Source: Antedon mediterranea
Lineage: Eukaryota; Echinodermata; Crinoidea; Comatulida; Antedonidae
Length of the DNA stretch: 64,000 nucleotides
Reading direction: 5' to 3'
Assembly: GCF_964355755.1 (NCBI RefSeq)
Contig: NC_092670.1
Span: forward strand, 21,513,201 to 21,577,200
The stretch's first letter is position 1. Each line of letters starts with the position of its first letter. Below the pieces are notes generated by a model. It made no database searches and had not been told where the DNA came from. It saw only the letters and a program-made list of their open reading frames with translations. The position numbers and the translations under genes are program-made. This document shows, piece after piece, positions 10,534 through 26,321 of this stretch.

Positions 10534-13500
10534 CTATTTCTTTACTATTTGTATGACATCCTCGTGCTTCATTGTATGTAATAAGCCAACTCTTTGTGGA
10601 TTGTATTTAACACTTGTACCCTGAAAAAAAAAAGAAAAGATGATAATTACAGAATTAAAAACACACACAAGACAGACATGCAGAAAAATATTGTGATTTA
10701 AAGCAACTGAAAGAAGAAAGACTTACCCATACTAATGAGTATTTAAATGAACTTGCAATACTTCTATGAATTGCATGACACTGAAAATAAACAAACTGTA
10801 TTATAGATACAGTAAAACCTCTAGTAGGCACAAACACGAATTCAGCCAACATCTTATTCTAAAGCTCTGTCTCCACTATCAAACTTTATGTGACAACAAA
10901 ATGTGATGTGCCCATATATGGACATATCACTCATATATTTGGGTACAGCACATTTTTTGGTCAAACTAGTTTAACAGTGTAGACAGAGTTGTAACTTTGT
11001 AACTACTAAAAGTAGCTTTGCATCAGGGTGTTGAGTAATTTGTCAGATGTTTTGCCCTACTTGGATTTGTAGACAGAGCTAAAGGCTTTTAAGCTCCTTG
11101 AGTGTTTTTTTTTACAGGGGGTTCATTTTCAAAGGGGAAAACATTGTCATGAGGCTAGTTAGGCTTATTTTAATACCATACTTTTACTGCTGACCTCTAG
11201 TTTGAAAAGGTCACTTCAGGAAAAAGGGAGGTTCGTTGCTTTAAACCAGCTTAAAAGTGTCTTCATAACCAACTATTGTACAACCTGCTTCAAGTATGAT
11301 CATCTACCCTTAGCTTTAAATCTAGTGTTCTTACCACATGTTCTACAGAACAGTCTCTTCTCATTATAATACCATCTTGAAAATCTGGTTGCTCTGTGGA
11401 AACAAACAAAATCTTGTCATACACAAATACACCATTTATATCCAATAGCTGGTGTGTTTTATATTAGATCATTCTGTGCTTATTTCTGACAGAGTTCAAA
11501 CTTAGCACCTAAAGGGATTGTACAGCCATGGAGTAAAGGGATAGCAAATCACAGTGTAATTCCAAACATTTAACTTTAAAATGACGCCCTCAATCACTAA
11601 AGTTATCGAATCCAATTCAATAAACCAGTTCAAGTTTCTGCTTTCCCCATACAAGAATGGAGTGATAGAACTTTACAGATGGAACGCAAGCTATGGCTTT
11701 ACAAGTCTCAACATCAAGGTAAATCAATCATGCATATCAAAAATATTATTGATAGTTAATACTATACCTCCTCTCCTCTTTGTGTACACACATATAAGAC
11801 CTAAATACTCCCATAATTTTTCTAAGAAGTAGTCGAGATTTAACTTGAGTTCACAGCTTATGACGATGCAGTGAGGCTGGTGGGCTATTCTATCAACTTC
11901 TTCAATTGAGATTTGATCAATTTTATTGTATACCTGAAAATAATTTACAGTTTTATCAGAAAATTGCAGTCAAAGAGCAGATAGTACCAAGTGCTGGTAG
12001 TAATGGTTTTGACAGGAGGGGTGATAATGGTATTTGTATCGTCGATAATGATGATGAAAATGAAATGTAAAGCCATTGGTCCTGTGTATATATATATATA
12101 TAGAGTGCATGTTTAAGAACTTCTGGTAGGCACTACACTGCTGGCTGCTGTGGGTCTGTGGAGGACCTAATCCGGGTCTGTGAAGGACCTAATCCGGGTC
12201 TGTGGAGGACCTAATCCGGGTCTGTGGAGGACCTAATCCGGGTCTGTGGAGGACCTAATCCGGGTCTGTGGAGGACCTAATCCGGGTCTGTGGAGGACCT
12301 AATCCGGGTCTGTGGAGGACCTAATCCGAGTTTCCAGTAAAGCTTGAAGATCAAGAATAAATACATTTGCATTTTAGTTATTCTGTAACTTGACTTACAT
12401 ATAAGCATGGAAGGTAGACACGATTATCAGAGATAACATCTATGAAATCATCTGCACTGCAATCTTCACGAAACAATACTTCTGCATTGAATATTTCTAA
12501 ACGAAAATGTTAAGGGCGATATATATGAACTATGTCATCTGACAGTGCTCTAACCTATTGGTATGAGGTTAAAGTTCAAATCATATGCGACTCACTTGGT
12601 TTCTTGCAGGTGTATACATTGGTACTGGGAGCAACCTGCTATGTATAAACAGAAATGGTGTGGGGGCGGTGAACAAGGACATATTTTCAAAAGCTGGTTT
12701 AGTGGGGGATTTGCATAGAATTTATAACACTAAACAAATGTATTTTTAAAGGATACTGTATTCATGTAGAATTGTCTGTATTAGTTTCTCATTACACATG
12801 GTCAGAGCACACGTTGAATTGAAGGATAGTCCGCCACCTTTCTTGGGCTGTCCAGAAAATTTAAAATAATAAATAAAAAATCCATTAAACACTAACTAGA
12901 CAAATAAGTTATCTGTAGTCAAACATACTTTTTTTAAAAAGAATATTATGATTACCTTAAAATAAATATTAGGTCTTGGTTTGTTGAGTCGGAGACCAAC
13001 ACTTTCCAGCTCTTTTTCTAAAAGTTTCCTGTCAACAAATTTTTTTTGGAAAAGAAATAGAGTGATGAGAATAAATGCTATAGTTCCAGTACTGTATACT
13101 GTACAGGTAATATAAGTTATATTGCTGATTGGTTCAATTAACATTAACATTTCAGCAGACATCTATCAGCAAATAAACCTTGTTGTTGATATTAAGGTAT
13201 TATTGGAAGCCAAGTATGACAAGTTGGAGGGCCTCTAGATTACAGGATTGTCCAATAATTGAATGGGAAAGCACTACTGTGGTTAAAATAGACAGCATTT
13301 ATAACTATTAAAAAAAATTTAAACTAACTTTTGGATATCTCCTTTGGTGGCATCTAGCATCATAACAACCATGTCTGCTGTCCTAGCAACTGCTATCACT
13401 TGTCGACCACGCCCTTTACCTAATGGTAAGAATAAAGTGCATAATAAAAGTGTTCTTCATTGATTTTTATGGTAGCTAGACGATTCGGCCCTGGGACAGG

Positions 13501-16500
13501 ATTTGATTTTTACAAGATGGGTTAGACAGGGTTAGTACTTAGCCATCATTAAGTCTTCCCATTTTTTTTCATTTATAAATATATAACTATAATAAATATT
13601 CTATAATACGCGATTTGCCATTTACCTTGAGAAGCGCCCTCTATGATTCCCGGTAGATCAAGTAGTTGAATATTAGCACCGTTATACTGTAAATATAGAT
13701 AATAATTTCCTTATTTTATTCCATTTTAGCATAGAAGGCACTATTAATAAATACTGGATTAGTAGTAATTTCAGTAAAATAATAACTTACATCTATTACA
13801 CCAGGGATGCATGTTAATGTGGTAAACTCATAGGAAGCTGATTCACTGTGAGTCTTAGTGACCGTATTCAGTAGTGTAGACTAGATAAAGATATAAAAAA
13901 AGCCAAATGTATCAGGATTTCACTGTACTGTATTTGTATACAAAGAAATACATAAAATAAAAAACACTATACAATGTGATCGTACCTTTCCAACTGATGG
14001 AAAGCCAATGAGTGCAACTCTGGCATCCCCAGATTTCATGACATCGAAACCTTCACCCTGAAAAGAAATAAAAATTAAATTTTAATATTAATATTAATAA
14101 TGAGTAATAATAACGCCGTGGCTAAAGATACGGTACCGTATTCTAACTTCTGTTTACTAAAGGTACGGTAAAATTGCATTACGTCATAACCAGCCAATGG
14201 GGTGCTGGTACGTGTGTGACGTCATCGTATAAGGACTTTGTGGATTTTTTTCATATCGCGAAAACAGTGATCAACCGCATTTTCTTTATGCTTCATTCAT
14301 CTCTATTATCGCCGTCGTGTGTGAAAAAAACTAAATGTAGCCTACGTCTGTTATTATTATTGAAAAGCCAAAACATTGATTTTAATTCTAGAATACAGAA
14401 AACCGTTTCAACAGAGGCCTAGGCCTACTTACTACGTACTATAACCTCATGAGTTTGTTTGTGTAGGGAAAGCGATGCCAGGCTGGAGCCAGCTGCATGT
14501 GTGCGCTGATTTCTGTTACTCGTCAGCCCTGGGGCTACTGTCTAAATCATAGTATTTGAGGGCCCCTTTATTGTCCGCATTTGCTTGTTGTTTATGGTCA
14601 CCATTGTAAACAAAGTTTAATAAAAAATTATTATAGGCCTAAATAGGCCATTTGGAATAAAAATAAAACCCTCATCTGCAGCGCACACACATCCACGCAG
14701 CCTGGCGCCGCCGATAGGAATTCTCTACATATACAACCGACGCGATATGAAAAAAAGTCCTTATACGATGCTGTCACACACGTACCAGCACTCCATTGGC
14801 TGATTATGACGTAATGCAATTTTACCGTACCTTTAGTAAACAGAAGTTAGAATACGGTACCGTATCTTTAGCCACGGCGTAATAATAATATTGTCATAAA
14901 TAAGTAACTGATCCATAACCCTCAAATGCTGCGAGAGGATAGGTGTAGATAGTAGTACTCACTTTGGCAGAAGTTTTTCCTTGCGGTTCCATCAATTGTG
15001 TTCTGTACTTTGCAAGTTTAGCTTTTAATAAACCAAGATGATATTCGGTTGCTAGAAAAATAAATTTGTAATGTTTGACTTTTTGTTATATTAAATTACC
15101 ATTTAATTTTAATAATTATTATTTTGGCGCTAATGCAGTTTCGTACCCACCCCTTAAAATTACTCAAAATCTTCATCCAACCTACTCACGAGTTGTCTAC
15201 AACATTCTGCAATCATAAAATTGTAAAAAATCGATAATTTTTTATTTAAAACTATTTTTAATCAATTAATACTGAGCACCCTTCGGAAATACATCGCCAG
15301 CTTAGCTTCCCGAAAATCATCGCTAGGCCTGCCGATAAAAGTACGGAGGCCTCACAGGACATTAACTCTATAGAGTAAACAGTTGCGTTCTATAGAGGGC
15401 GTAGTTACTAACGTTTAAAGCACGCACCAAATAATTATAATTTTCATTATTTCCGACATGCGTTTCGTATTTTTAATAAAGAAAAGAAATACTATACAAT
15501 TGCTGTATTCATCATTGTGGGTATCATCATAATTATGTTATGTTTTTAATTTGTTCTTTCATTTTACTAGTAGAATTTCACACAGAAAAGAAGATAAATA
15601 TGGAACTGCTGACTCTTGAAGATATAAGTAGGCCTACTGACCAATTTTCCTCTGTTTTAGTTAATTTTACATTATGGTTTGTAGGTCAAATAAATAAATG
15701 AAATGAATAAAAAGAATTAAAAAACAGAAAGATATAATTTATTGAAATGTAATGTACAGTAACACAATAATTATAATAAAAATGTTTTCCATCAATTACT
15801 AGAATTTATTTTACTTCTGCTGACACTGAATACATCATTTCATGTCTATTCATTAATTTATTTCAACAATATTGTATGAGGGTGGTCCATCCAGCCGAAG
15901 CTGATCATTAGGGACCCTTACAAAAAATATAATTTGACAAGACAATAACACACAACATTCAAAATAAATAGAATTCAACATAATTAAACACAAAATATTT
16001 CTTTATGAAAAAAACTTAAAATCCGTTTCACGAGGAACATGTAAAAAATATTTTATTATCGCCATAATATGATCATATAACAGCGTCCTCTATAGATCGA
16101 TGCCCTATGAGGCCTCCGTACTTTCATCGGCAGGCCTAGCGATGATTTTCGCGAAGCTAAGCTGGCGATGGATTTCTGAAGGGTGCTCAATTATTAATTG
16201 ATTAAAAATAGTTATAAATAAGAATTTATCGATATTTTACCATTTTATGCTTGCTGAATGCTGTAGACAACTCGTGAGTAGGCTAGATGAAGTATTGAAA
16301 TCATTTTGAGTAATTTTAAGGGGTGGGTACGAAACTGCATTAGCGCCATTATTTTTTGGTGATTTCATAATATAATCAATCTAGGCCTATATATAAATTA
16401 ATAATAGTATGCTAGTCAAATCTAGTAAAGTCTAGTGGCGTCTTCACCATACCATCATACAAATTATACATTTAAAAAGTTCTAGGCCTAGGCCTCACAG

Positions 16501-16691
16501 TCCCTGAGTTGGGATGGCCGCGTGCTAGATGCGAGTGGAATGCACCACCACCGGCATAATTCCAGGCAGGCAGCAGCAGACAGAGGGCCTAGCTCTTTGA
16601 TATGGAAACACAATAAAAACACATTACCTTTATTCTTTTGAGTTCGTGCAATCTCCGCCTCAACTTGCGCTATCTTTTCTAAGATCCCCAT
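10534..16691 (-). CDS. DRG2: Developmentally regulated GTP-binding protein 2
   Basis: Coding exons in transcript order are 16691-16628, 15051-14963, 14057-13986, 13880-13791, 13686-13626, 13419-13329, 13028-12956, 12847-12757, 12496-12399, 11933-11768, 11393-11335, 10780-10727 and 10620-10534: 1095 nt, 364 residues, the same length as human DRG2. The start [11 protein letters not shown] is the DRG2 form, not DRG1. GTPase motifs are GFPSVGKS (69-76, P-loop), DLPG (115-118, G3) and NKID (246-249, G4); a C-terminal TGS-type domain ends [11 protein letters not shown] GTPases are conserved in eukaryotes and act with ribosomes; DRG2 is stabilised by its partner DFRP2/RWDD1. The start codon lies 409 bp past the COX11 stop. 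Introns 1 and 2 each hold a large inverted-repeat transposon, intron 9 a 22-bp array and intron 11 a MITE. Confidence 0.97.
10861..10990. mobile_element. MITE family A, copy 3 (DRG2 intron 11)
   Basis: Starts AAAGCTCTGTCTCCACTATC and ends AACAGTGTAGACAGAG. It is a shorter version, with one internal repeat word lost. Confidence 0.75.
12152..12328. repeat. 22-bp tandem array, 8 copies (DRG2 intron 9)
   Basis: Near-identical copies of GGGTCTGTGGAGGACCTAAT plus CC. Only one copy has a visible change (TGAAGGACC). Homogeneity points to recent expansion. Confidence 0.92.
14114..14879. mobile_element. 766-bp terminal-inverted-repeat transposon, 9-bp TSD
   Basis: Ends are CGCCGTGGCTAAAGATACGG and its inverse at 14860-14879, with inverted repeats running about 130 bp inward and including TTACGTCATAACC. 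TAATAATAA flanks both sides (14105-14113 and 14880-14888), a 9-bp target duplication. No transposase frame is visible, so it is non-autonomous. Long inverted repeats with a 9-bp duplication fit a Mutator-like element. The flank is itself a simple repeat, which weakens the duplication count. It sits in DRG2 intron 2. Confidence 0.75.
15126..16347. mobile_element. 1222-bp foldback transposon with ~300-bp arms, 8-bp TSD
   Basis: The left arm (15126 to about 15420) and right arm (about 16070 to 16347) are inverted copies ending GGCGCTAATGCAGTTTCG. Both include a GAGGCCTCCGTAC-like block and a CGAGTTGTCTACA-like block. ATTATTTT flanks both ends (15118-15125 and 16348-16355). An 8-bp duplication fits hAT- or P-type elements. 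The 650-bp centre is AT-rich with no credible open frame. It fills most of DRG2 intron 1. Confidence 0.78.
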
Positions 16692-17099
16692 TTTGTAAAA
16701 ATATATTTAAAACTGGAAATACCAGGTAAAAATATAATAGAAAAACAACACACGTTGAATTTTGAGATCGACGCGAAAGAGAAAAAATAACCACGAATTT
16801 TTACATGGTATGAAACGCCTAAGTCGCCTTTTATTACTGAATTAACAGACTAATCGTCAGTGTTCATTTTCCATAATTATTTTACAGCAGTACCCCTATC
16901 AAAAATCTATATCTTCAATCATAGATAGTTATAATATCTAAACTTCATTTAAATGTTTTATTTTTAATGTTTATTCAAATTCCACACATAACCTGCATTT
17001 ATTATGCATATAATCATTGTATATGCATGCAGCCAACAGCCAAGATACTGCAGTAACATCAGTAATTTAGACAACCTACTATATATTATAATATAGATA
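16692..17099 (-). promoter_or_regulatory. DRG2 upstream region overlapping COX11 3' flank
   Basis: This 408-bp gap separates the COX11 stop from the DRG2 start on the same strand. It must hold the DRG2 promoter and the COX11 3' untranslated region. Candidate minus-strand AATAAA words for COX11 occur near 16970 and 16996. No gene seen. Confidence 0.45.
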
Positions 17100-18955
17100 T
17101 TAATGTTTCATCCACGGGTCTGGGAGTTGTAGACCTTCTTTTGCCTCAAAAAACGTATAGGACAAAGTAATCCTGTCAACATTTGCCATTCTAGGATCTT
17201 CAGCAAACTCAGGATCAATGTAGAAAAATACTGGCATATCAACCTAGGACAAAAGAAAAGAGAATTGATTCAATGAATTTTTAAGATCCTTGTCTGCCAG
17301 CCCAAACCATAGAAGAAACAGAGTGGGGGCAGATTAAAGGAATGTACTTATACAAATGCAGTTAATTAAAAAACAAATCTACAAAAATAAACTGTAACAA
17401 TTACCTGTTCGTGTGGATTTAATCTTTGTTCTTCAAAACAGAAGCATTGTATTTTATTGAAGTATTGGCCTGCATCAAATGGTACAACGTTGTAGGTTGA
17501 GATACCTACAATTGGCTTGTCTGTTGGGTTAACTGCTGAGTAAAACGCAAGGGCTGTTTCACCTGGGTAAACCTAGAAAACATATAAAAATTGTCACAGA
17601 TAAATTAACTGTGTTATGTTATATATGAATATTATGAAATAACAATAGCTGTAGATGTAACACATGGTTAACATGGTTGTAACTCAATAATCTTTCAACT
17701 CCACTCCCTAGGCCTCAAATGAGTTCATAAGCACGATAAATTATAGTTTATCCATCCTGTAATTGGGTGAGTTTGTGCTCTCTGTTGGATGCATATGAAA
17801 TTTTTAAAAATAAAAAAAAATGTACTATTTATTATTAGTATTGAAATGAGAAAAAATGTATTGTTCTACCTAGAAAGTTTTAATATAATATATTATCTGA
17901 AAATTCGAAAAACAAAACAAATTTGTTGCCACTGAAGTTCTCTGCAACAAACATAGCACCTGAAATAGTTACCTTAACCTCTGGTTGTTGAGGGCGGAAA
18001 TTCCATCTCATACTTGCAGCAGTGTCTGCATTAAACTTTATGAGAAGTTGTCTGTTTTTAATGACTGTCATTGATTCAACTTTCTCCGTGTCGTGACCTT
18101 TGGTTGCTTGACCACCAAGTCCAGTAGCCTATAAATACAAATTTAATTTCTTGAAATGAAAACATATGTAAATAGATAATATTATTGATTTTAAAGTTTA
18201 ATTTAATATTATATAAATAAAGTTTGAGTTTTTATATAGGTTTCTAAGCAAGTGCAGAATATCTTCTAGACATGATAGCTGTGTACTCATAAAATAAAAT
18301 ATCCAATTAAAAAATTGGTAAATAGTTTATATCATTCATAAGTTTGAGTTCAGTTTAAAATAATAGAAGATAAAAAATAAAGGTTTCTAGGCAAATGCAG
18401 AATGTCTTTTAGACTCGATAGCTGTGTACACATCAATAATAAACAAATTTCCATTACCTGGCAGAATACAGCATAAAGTGGAACAGCAGCATAGGACAGA
18501 CCTCCAACCAGTATAGTTGCAGCCAACACGTACAACACAACCGTTTTATTCTTTTTCGAAGCTCTAGCACTTTTATGCGACCTCCACCTATATGTCCATT
18601 CTAGAGGCCTTGTATAAAATTTATTTCTTAATAAAGTCCTTTTTTGATAGCTTATTATTGAAAATAGTTTAACATTATTTGAAGTCAAATATCTTTGCTG
18701 TTGTAGTCTTTCTATAAAATCTGTTCTAAAAAATGATGAAAAACTGTGTGGTAGAGATTTACTAATTTGCTTATTGGCAGTTTTAACTGAATAAACATTT
18801 ATATTTTGATATTGTGTTTTTGAATGTTTGATTAATAAACAATTGCTCTTGTTGTAGTTAGCATGTTTCCATGTTGATGGTATACATCGTTGTAGCAGCA
18901 AATGCTTTTGACAAGATTTTAGTAGTAGATTTGAGATTTGTCCAAAGATGGTCAT
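17100..18955 (-). CDS. COX11: Cytochrome c oxidase assembly protein COX11
   Basis: Coding exons in transcript order are 18955-18458, 18128-17973, 17572-17405 and 17243-17100, all phase 0: 966 nt, 321 residues. The start MTIFGQISNLLL follows a good acceptor at about 18973, so an untranslated 5' exon lies upstream. The first ~135 residues are basic, Ser- and Gln-rich, as expected of a mitochondrial targeting sequence, and poorly conserved. One membrane segment spans about residues 139-158 (LYVLAATILVGGLSYAAVPL). The intermembrane copper-binding pair C261-F-C263 lies in QCFCFEEQRL, and the C-terminal YIDPEFAEDPRM block is typical. COX11 delivers copper to the CuB site of COX1 in cytochrome oxidase. 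Divergent from PDAP1. Confidence 0.97.
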
Positions 18956-19747
18956 CTCAAATGTTGAATGAAATCTGAAAAGGAACAAATCATTTTGCAA
19001 AGTACAAAAATCAATTTAAATCAATACTCGGCCTACTATACTACTAGTAATAGTACTACTAACTTTAAATAAATATAAACAATTTTTAATATTAGTAATG
19101 ATAAATGTTACTGCTATAGGCCCGGCCCTAATTAATAAGCAAGCATGATGACGTCACCGTTCATCCACACACATTCATTCCTCGCCAACAATTCGGAGTG
19201 GCGCTTCTGTGCATGCAGACCACCACCACACCGTAAACGTACTACCTGCTGCTAGCCAGCCTAGGCCTAGCATATAGTAGAGGCTTGAAAACGCTCGTTT
19301 ATAGTAACACAATTATTCAAGCACCACAGAATAGTTAAAAGAAACATTTATTAATTAAAATATATTCAAATTATTCATTAAAATACCTTTTAAATTGTGA
19401 TATTTAATTTTTAAAAAGTTAGGCCTAGGCTGGACTGCCCATTTTTTCACATGTCAATACTGTATTGTAATTCTCCTAATTCGTGAACACATTTTCTGCG
19501 TGTAACTGTTTTGTGAACGCGTCATAAATTATAATGCGTTGAATTGTTTCTGTTATTTTATGCTTAACGTTTATGTATGTAACAGAGGTACGACGTTTCG
19601 GAGTTGTTGACAACGCAACAAGCGTCAAAACGCTAAACTATTCTTTTGGGAAATTTTGCAGTGTTACGTTCTTGTCGACTGGATAGCATCTGCTTACATA
19701 TTAATTGAGAAAAATATATTTTTTAGATAACTATCTTAAATTTCAAC
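18956..19747. promoter_or_regulatory. Divergent promoter region, COX11/PDAP1
   Basis: The 792 bp between two divergent start codons holds both 5' untranslated regions and probably both promoters. A CpG-containing block at 19150-19270, a clustered GCTAGCC/AGGCCTAGC word set at 19250-19275 and another at 19420-19435 lie here. A COX11 5' exon is expected upstream of the acceptor near 18973. No TATA element could be assigned. Confidence 0.5.
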
Positions 19748-21455
19748 ATGCCTAGAGGAGGAAGAGGTATGTTGTGTTTCCATTAAGTCACGGTAGCATA
19801 ATATTATAATAGTTTTTTAAAGTATGAAGACTCGTAAATGCTAGGCCCACCCACCACACCATGCATGTGGGCCTCCTCCTAAGCTAAAGCCTATCCCATT
19901 TGTCTGCTGGCAACAACAAGTCCCGACGGCTACAACAGGAAACGTGGGAAGATTACAGTATATGGTGCAACATTTTGAGTGTAGGCCTAGCCCAACAAAT
20001 GATTATTTAATGTAATCGTTTTGTATTTCGTGTCTGAAAGTAAACGAGTTGATATTAAGTAATTTGTTTGCATGCAGGATTTATTTAATTATTAAATTAA
20101 TATAAATAATTAATAAATATGTGTGAATCAGATAAAATATAACTCCTTTCTTTCTTATTACTTCACACCATTGTTTGATTTCAGGAGGAAAACCTAAACA
20201 CAAGGGTCGTGGAAGGACATTCCACAATCCGGAAGAAATTGATGCCCAGATGAAAGATGATACAAATGCATGGAGGGTTTGTATTTGGAATAAATATATC
20301 CTAAAATGATATGTCATTGGTATAACACCACCATCATTCACCATTGGTGGTTATGATGCTTGGCTACCAATCTAAGGGTCCTGGGTTCAAGTCCTGTCAT
20401 ATGTTAGGGTTTTTTTCTCATGACAATTTACAACTCTTGTCTTGTGAATGGGATTGCCACCTTTGAGAAGGATAGTGAAAGAATTCACTTGTGGTAATCC
20501 TTGGCAGTTTGCCTAAAATGAGAATAAAAAATAAAAAAATATGACTATATCTTTCTTTTTTAGCAAAAGAATCGAGACATGCCACCAAGTTCATCATCGT
20601 CAGAAGAAAGCTCAGATGATGAGGATAGAGTAAGATCAAATTTGTTTTTTAAAACAAAAGTTTGTTCAATTAATTGAAATTAACTTGCTTAATTTAAATA
20701 ACTTGATAATATGTCTCTTTTTTTCAGCCAACAAAAGGTATAGAAGGTCTTATACAAATAGAAAATCCAAACAGAGTCCAAAATAAAATGAAAAAGGCAT
20801 CAAATTTAAATGTAGAAACCGCTACATCAGGAACCCAAAATTTGTCAAGGAGGGAAAGGTATGTAATGCTGTAGTTAATGTGATAATGGCTGAAAACATG
20901 ATAGTCATATCTACTCTGTATACAGTATTTATTATAAACAATGTCATGTCATTTAATAACAGGGAAGAAATTGCAAAACAGGAGGCCCATCAACGATATT
21001 TGAAACTTCATGCAGAAGGAAAAACAGATGAAGCGAAGGCAGATATGGCACGACTACAAATTATACGAAAACAACGCGAAGATGCTGCCAAGAAAAGGGA
21101 TGAGGAGAAGAAAGGTAAAGTGGTAACAGATAAAAAAGCATTACAAAATAAACACATCTTTCTAAAAGTAAAAGAGTTGGGTTTACACACAGTTTTTAAA
21201 TTAAAGAATAGGAGGCTTGCATTCTCTGTGAGAAAAAAAACAAAACCTACAATATCAATCTGTTACAACAACAAAATGTGATGTGCCCATATATGGACAT
21301 GATGATGTCATACCACTACCATATTTAGGTTCATCACACTTTTCAAACTAGTTTGATAGTGTAGACGGAGCTTAACAAAACTTTTATTTATGTTTTTCTT
21401 TTTTTCAGCAAAAGATGATGCAGCAAAAGCAAAATCTCAAGCAAGAAAGAAATGA
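19748..21455 (+). CDS. PDAP1: 28 kDa heat- and acid-stable phosphoprotein (PDGFA-associated protein 1)
   Basis: Exons are 19748-19766, 20185-20276, 20564-20629, 20728-20858, 20963-21114 and 21409-21455: 507 nt, 168 residues (human 181). The first exon codes only MPRGGR. The order of features matches PDAP1: a Gly/Lys/Arg-rich start, the [12 protein letters not shown] block, a Ser/Asp/Glu acidic stretch ([15 protein letters not shown]), then [15 protein letters not shown] and the long charged helix [18 protein letters not shown] to [16 protein letters not shown]. The protein is highly charged, mostly helical or disordered, and a casein-kinase substrate in mammals; its cellular role is not well defined. 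Exon 5 read through its donor stays open to 21281, but that part is intronic and borders a MITE. An AATAAA at 21536-21541, 81 bp past the stop, is the likely poly(A) signal. Confidence 0.96.
21262..21373. mobile_element. MITE family A, copy 4 (PDAP1 intron 5), 5' truncated
   Basis: The right end TTTGATAGTGTAGACGGAGC is intact; the left end lacks the CTCTGTCTACAC portion. It begins near the family's ACAACAAAATGTGATGTGCC word. Confidence 0.75.
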
Positions 21456-22580
21456 TAAATGTAAAACAGCAGTAAAATGAATTAAGCTTATTCCAGGCAC
21501 GATGAAGACAAGAGCTGTCATTTCCAGTTGCTTGAAATAAACTCTTAAATTACATTAAATCATTTTCTAAAAAAAAACTTTGAAAAGAAAGCTTTAAAAA
21601 TCCAAACAGAAAAAACTAAAGAGCATACATATTATTATTAATATTCATTTCTGTAGACGTATTGCATTAATGCCCCAATAGATAGTTACCAGCTGCTAGG
21701 ACATACAAACTTTGTCCAACATATTTGATTGATATGATTGGCATTGTTTAAACAATCACGACAGGATTCGAACACAGGACCCTGTGGCTGTATTATATAA
21801 TATTGAAACATTCTCGTATCTAACAGAATACCACTTAAGGAAAATCATTAAATATTTGTTTACTGAAATTTGGTAGGAAATCATTTACAACTTATTACAG
21901 TAGTAAGATCATATCTGCCATTGTATATCATTTGGAAGAATCTATATAAAGGATTTTAATTACAAAAAATTTGTTTTGGTAATTATAGATAGTGGATGCA
22001 ATATGGGTGCTACAAAGTAAATGATATTCACTACGTCCATTCTTACCAGTTTTAGAATAATGATGAACTAAATATTAACAATGGTTTTTAATTTGATTAA
22101 ATGTAATAGTAATTATTTTTTTTTTTTGCAAATCTTTATTAGTTATATTCTGATTTACAAATAGTATGCCAGTACAGTGTAATCTCTAAGGGCACTTTCA
22201 TGACCCAATAAAGCATTCAAATAGGTATTTGCTATTGTGTCAATTTGTTTAAATACAAATTCATGGTGAACAATAGAGAAGTATGATTTTTAGGAGTACT
22301 GCAAAACTTGCTCTAACAACAATGCATTGCACAACCTTAGACCATGATTACCAGTATATCCATGATTACAAAACAAAAATACGCTCAATTATCTTTGTAA
22401 TTTTATTCATTCAGAGAAATAGATATAATAAAATTTTCCATTGTGTTAGTATATCATGAATAAACATAGAGGCAGTAGAATTGAGTGGGTTGGTCACTAG
22501 CACACCCGTAAGTGCTAGTAGAGAATTGTGTAACTGAATCATGCCATCTTGTTTGTTAAAATAATGTCCAACCAAAGTTC
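21456..22580. other. Convergent intergenic region, PDAP1 to ETFA
   Basis: Holds the 3' untranslated regions of both genes. Candidate poly(A) signals are AATAAA at 21536-21541 for PDAP1 and a minus-strand AATAAA at 22407-22402 for ETFA. A poly-T run lies at about 22117-22127. No other gene or repeat seen. Confidence 0.6.
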
Positions 22581-25357
<2,777 letters not shown>

Positions 25358-26162
25358 TATTTGTCACAAAATCACAATTTTATTAACACGAAACTCCAAA
25401 AATTAGGTGACCTTACTTCTACGTCATTGATTCGGAGATACGCCCTCGATTAAACTTAAGCTTAAACTTGTTTGGAGTTAACAAACACAGCAGATTCGTT
25501 TATATGAGGCGCAATTTGTGACATTAGTAATTTAATAGGCAATATGACATTTTCTGGTATATTTAGTGTACTAAAAAAGACAACTTAACTGTATGACATA
25601 CAGTAATATTATATCATTTTCTCACTCAAAGATCTTGTACAATAAATCTCTTCTTGGTAATAAAATTTCAGTCCATCTTTACGTTAAACATATATTGCAG
25701 CCAACAACAAAAAAAGATTAAACACTTTAGATTCGCATTTGATTTTATTATCATTTTTAAGAAAGTTAAGAAGTTATACATAAAATTGTTGTCGATAGAA
25801 ACGTTTCAACATCATAAATTAATCTCATAAAATGTACGTTACATTTTCGATCAATAACAACATTTTGGGGAAAGAATTAAAAAACCATCGCAGGAAAAAT
25901 AAAGCTTATTTAGTTGTAGGCCTACAGTATTATATCAAAAGTTTAAATGCAATAGTTATAAACCTAAACCCATAAATCTATTTAGTAGTATTAATGCACT
26001 TGTCGGTATTATTAAGACGTTTAAATACAACAAACAATTTTAAATATTGATGAAATAAATAACTGACATTGTTAATTAATTATGAAATTAATTTATAAAA
26101 GTGGTCTGCATGCTTGAAGAGACATACATGTTATCTATTTCTGGTAATGTGTACCAAAGTAT

Positions 26163-26321
26163 TAAGCTCTGTCTACACTATCAAACTACTGTAGTAGAAA
26201 CAACGTTTAATGTACCCAGATATGGTAGTGATATGCCCAAATATGGTATTGATATTTTATCATCATGTCCATATATGGGTATGCTTTTGTAACATAAAGT
26301 TTGATAGTGTAGACAGAGCTA
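26163..26321. mobile_element. MITE family A, copy 7
   Basis: Starts AAGCTCTGTCTACACTATC and ends TTTGATAGTGTAGACAGAGC. Arms are complete, with two AATATGG-type words inside. Confidence 0.85.

Noticed and set aside
14174-14819. Two short frames with similar starts (MHYVI-SQW) on opposite strands
   Set aside because: They are the two inverted arms of the foldback element at 14114-14879.
10534-16691. Calling the GTPase DRG1
   Set aside because: The MGILEKI start, KPKKGGG block, 364-residue length and C-terminal [14 protein letters not shown] follow DRG2; DRG1 starts and insert regions differ.
18350-18457. Continuation of COX11 exon 1 past CQ into MEICLLLMC
   Set aside because: A good donor follows CAG at 18457 and the next exon (ATGLGGQ) restores the COX11 sequence.
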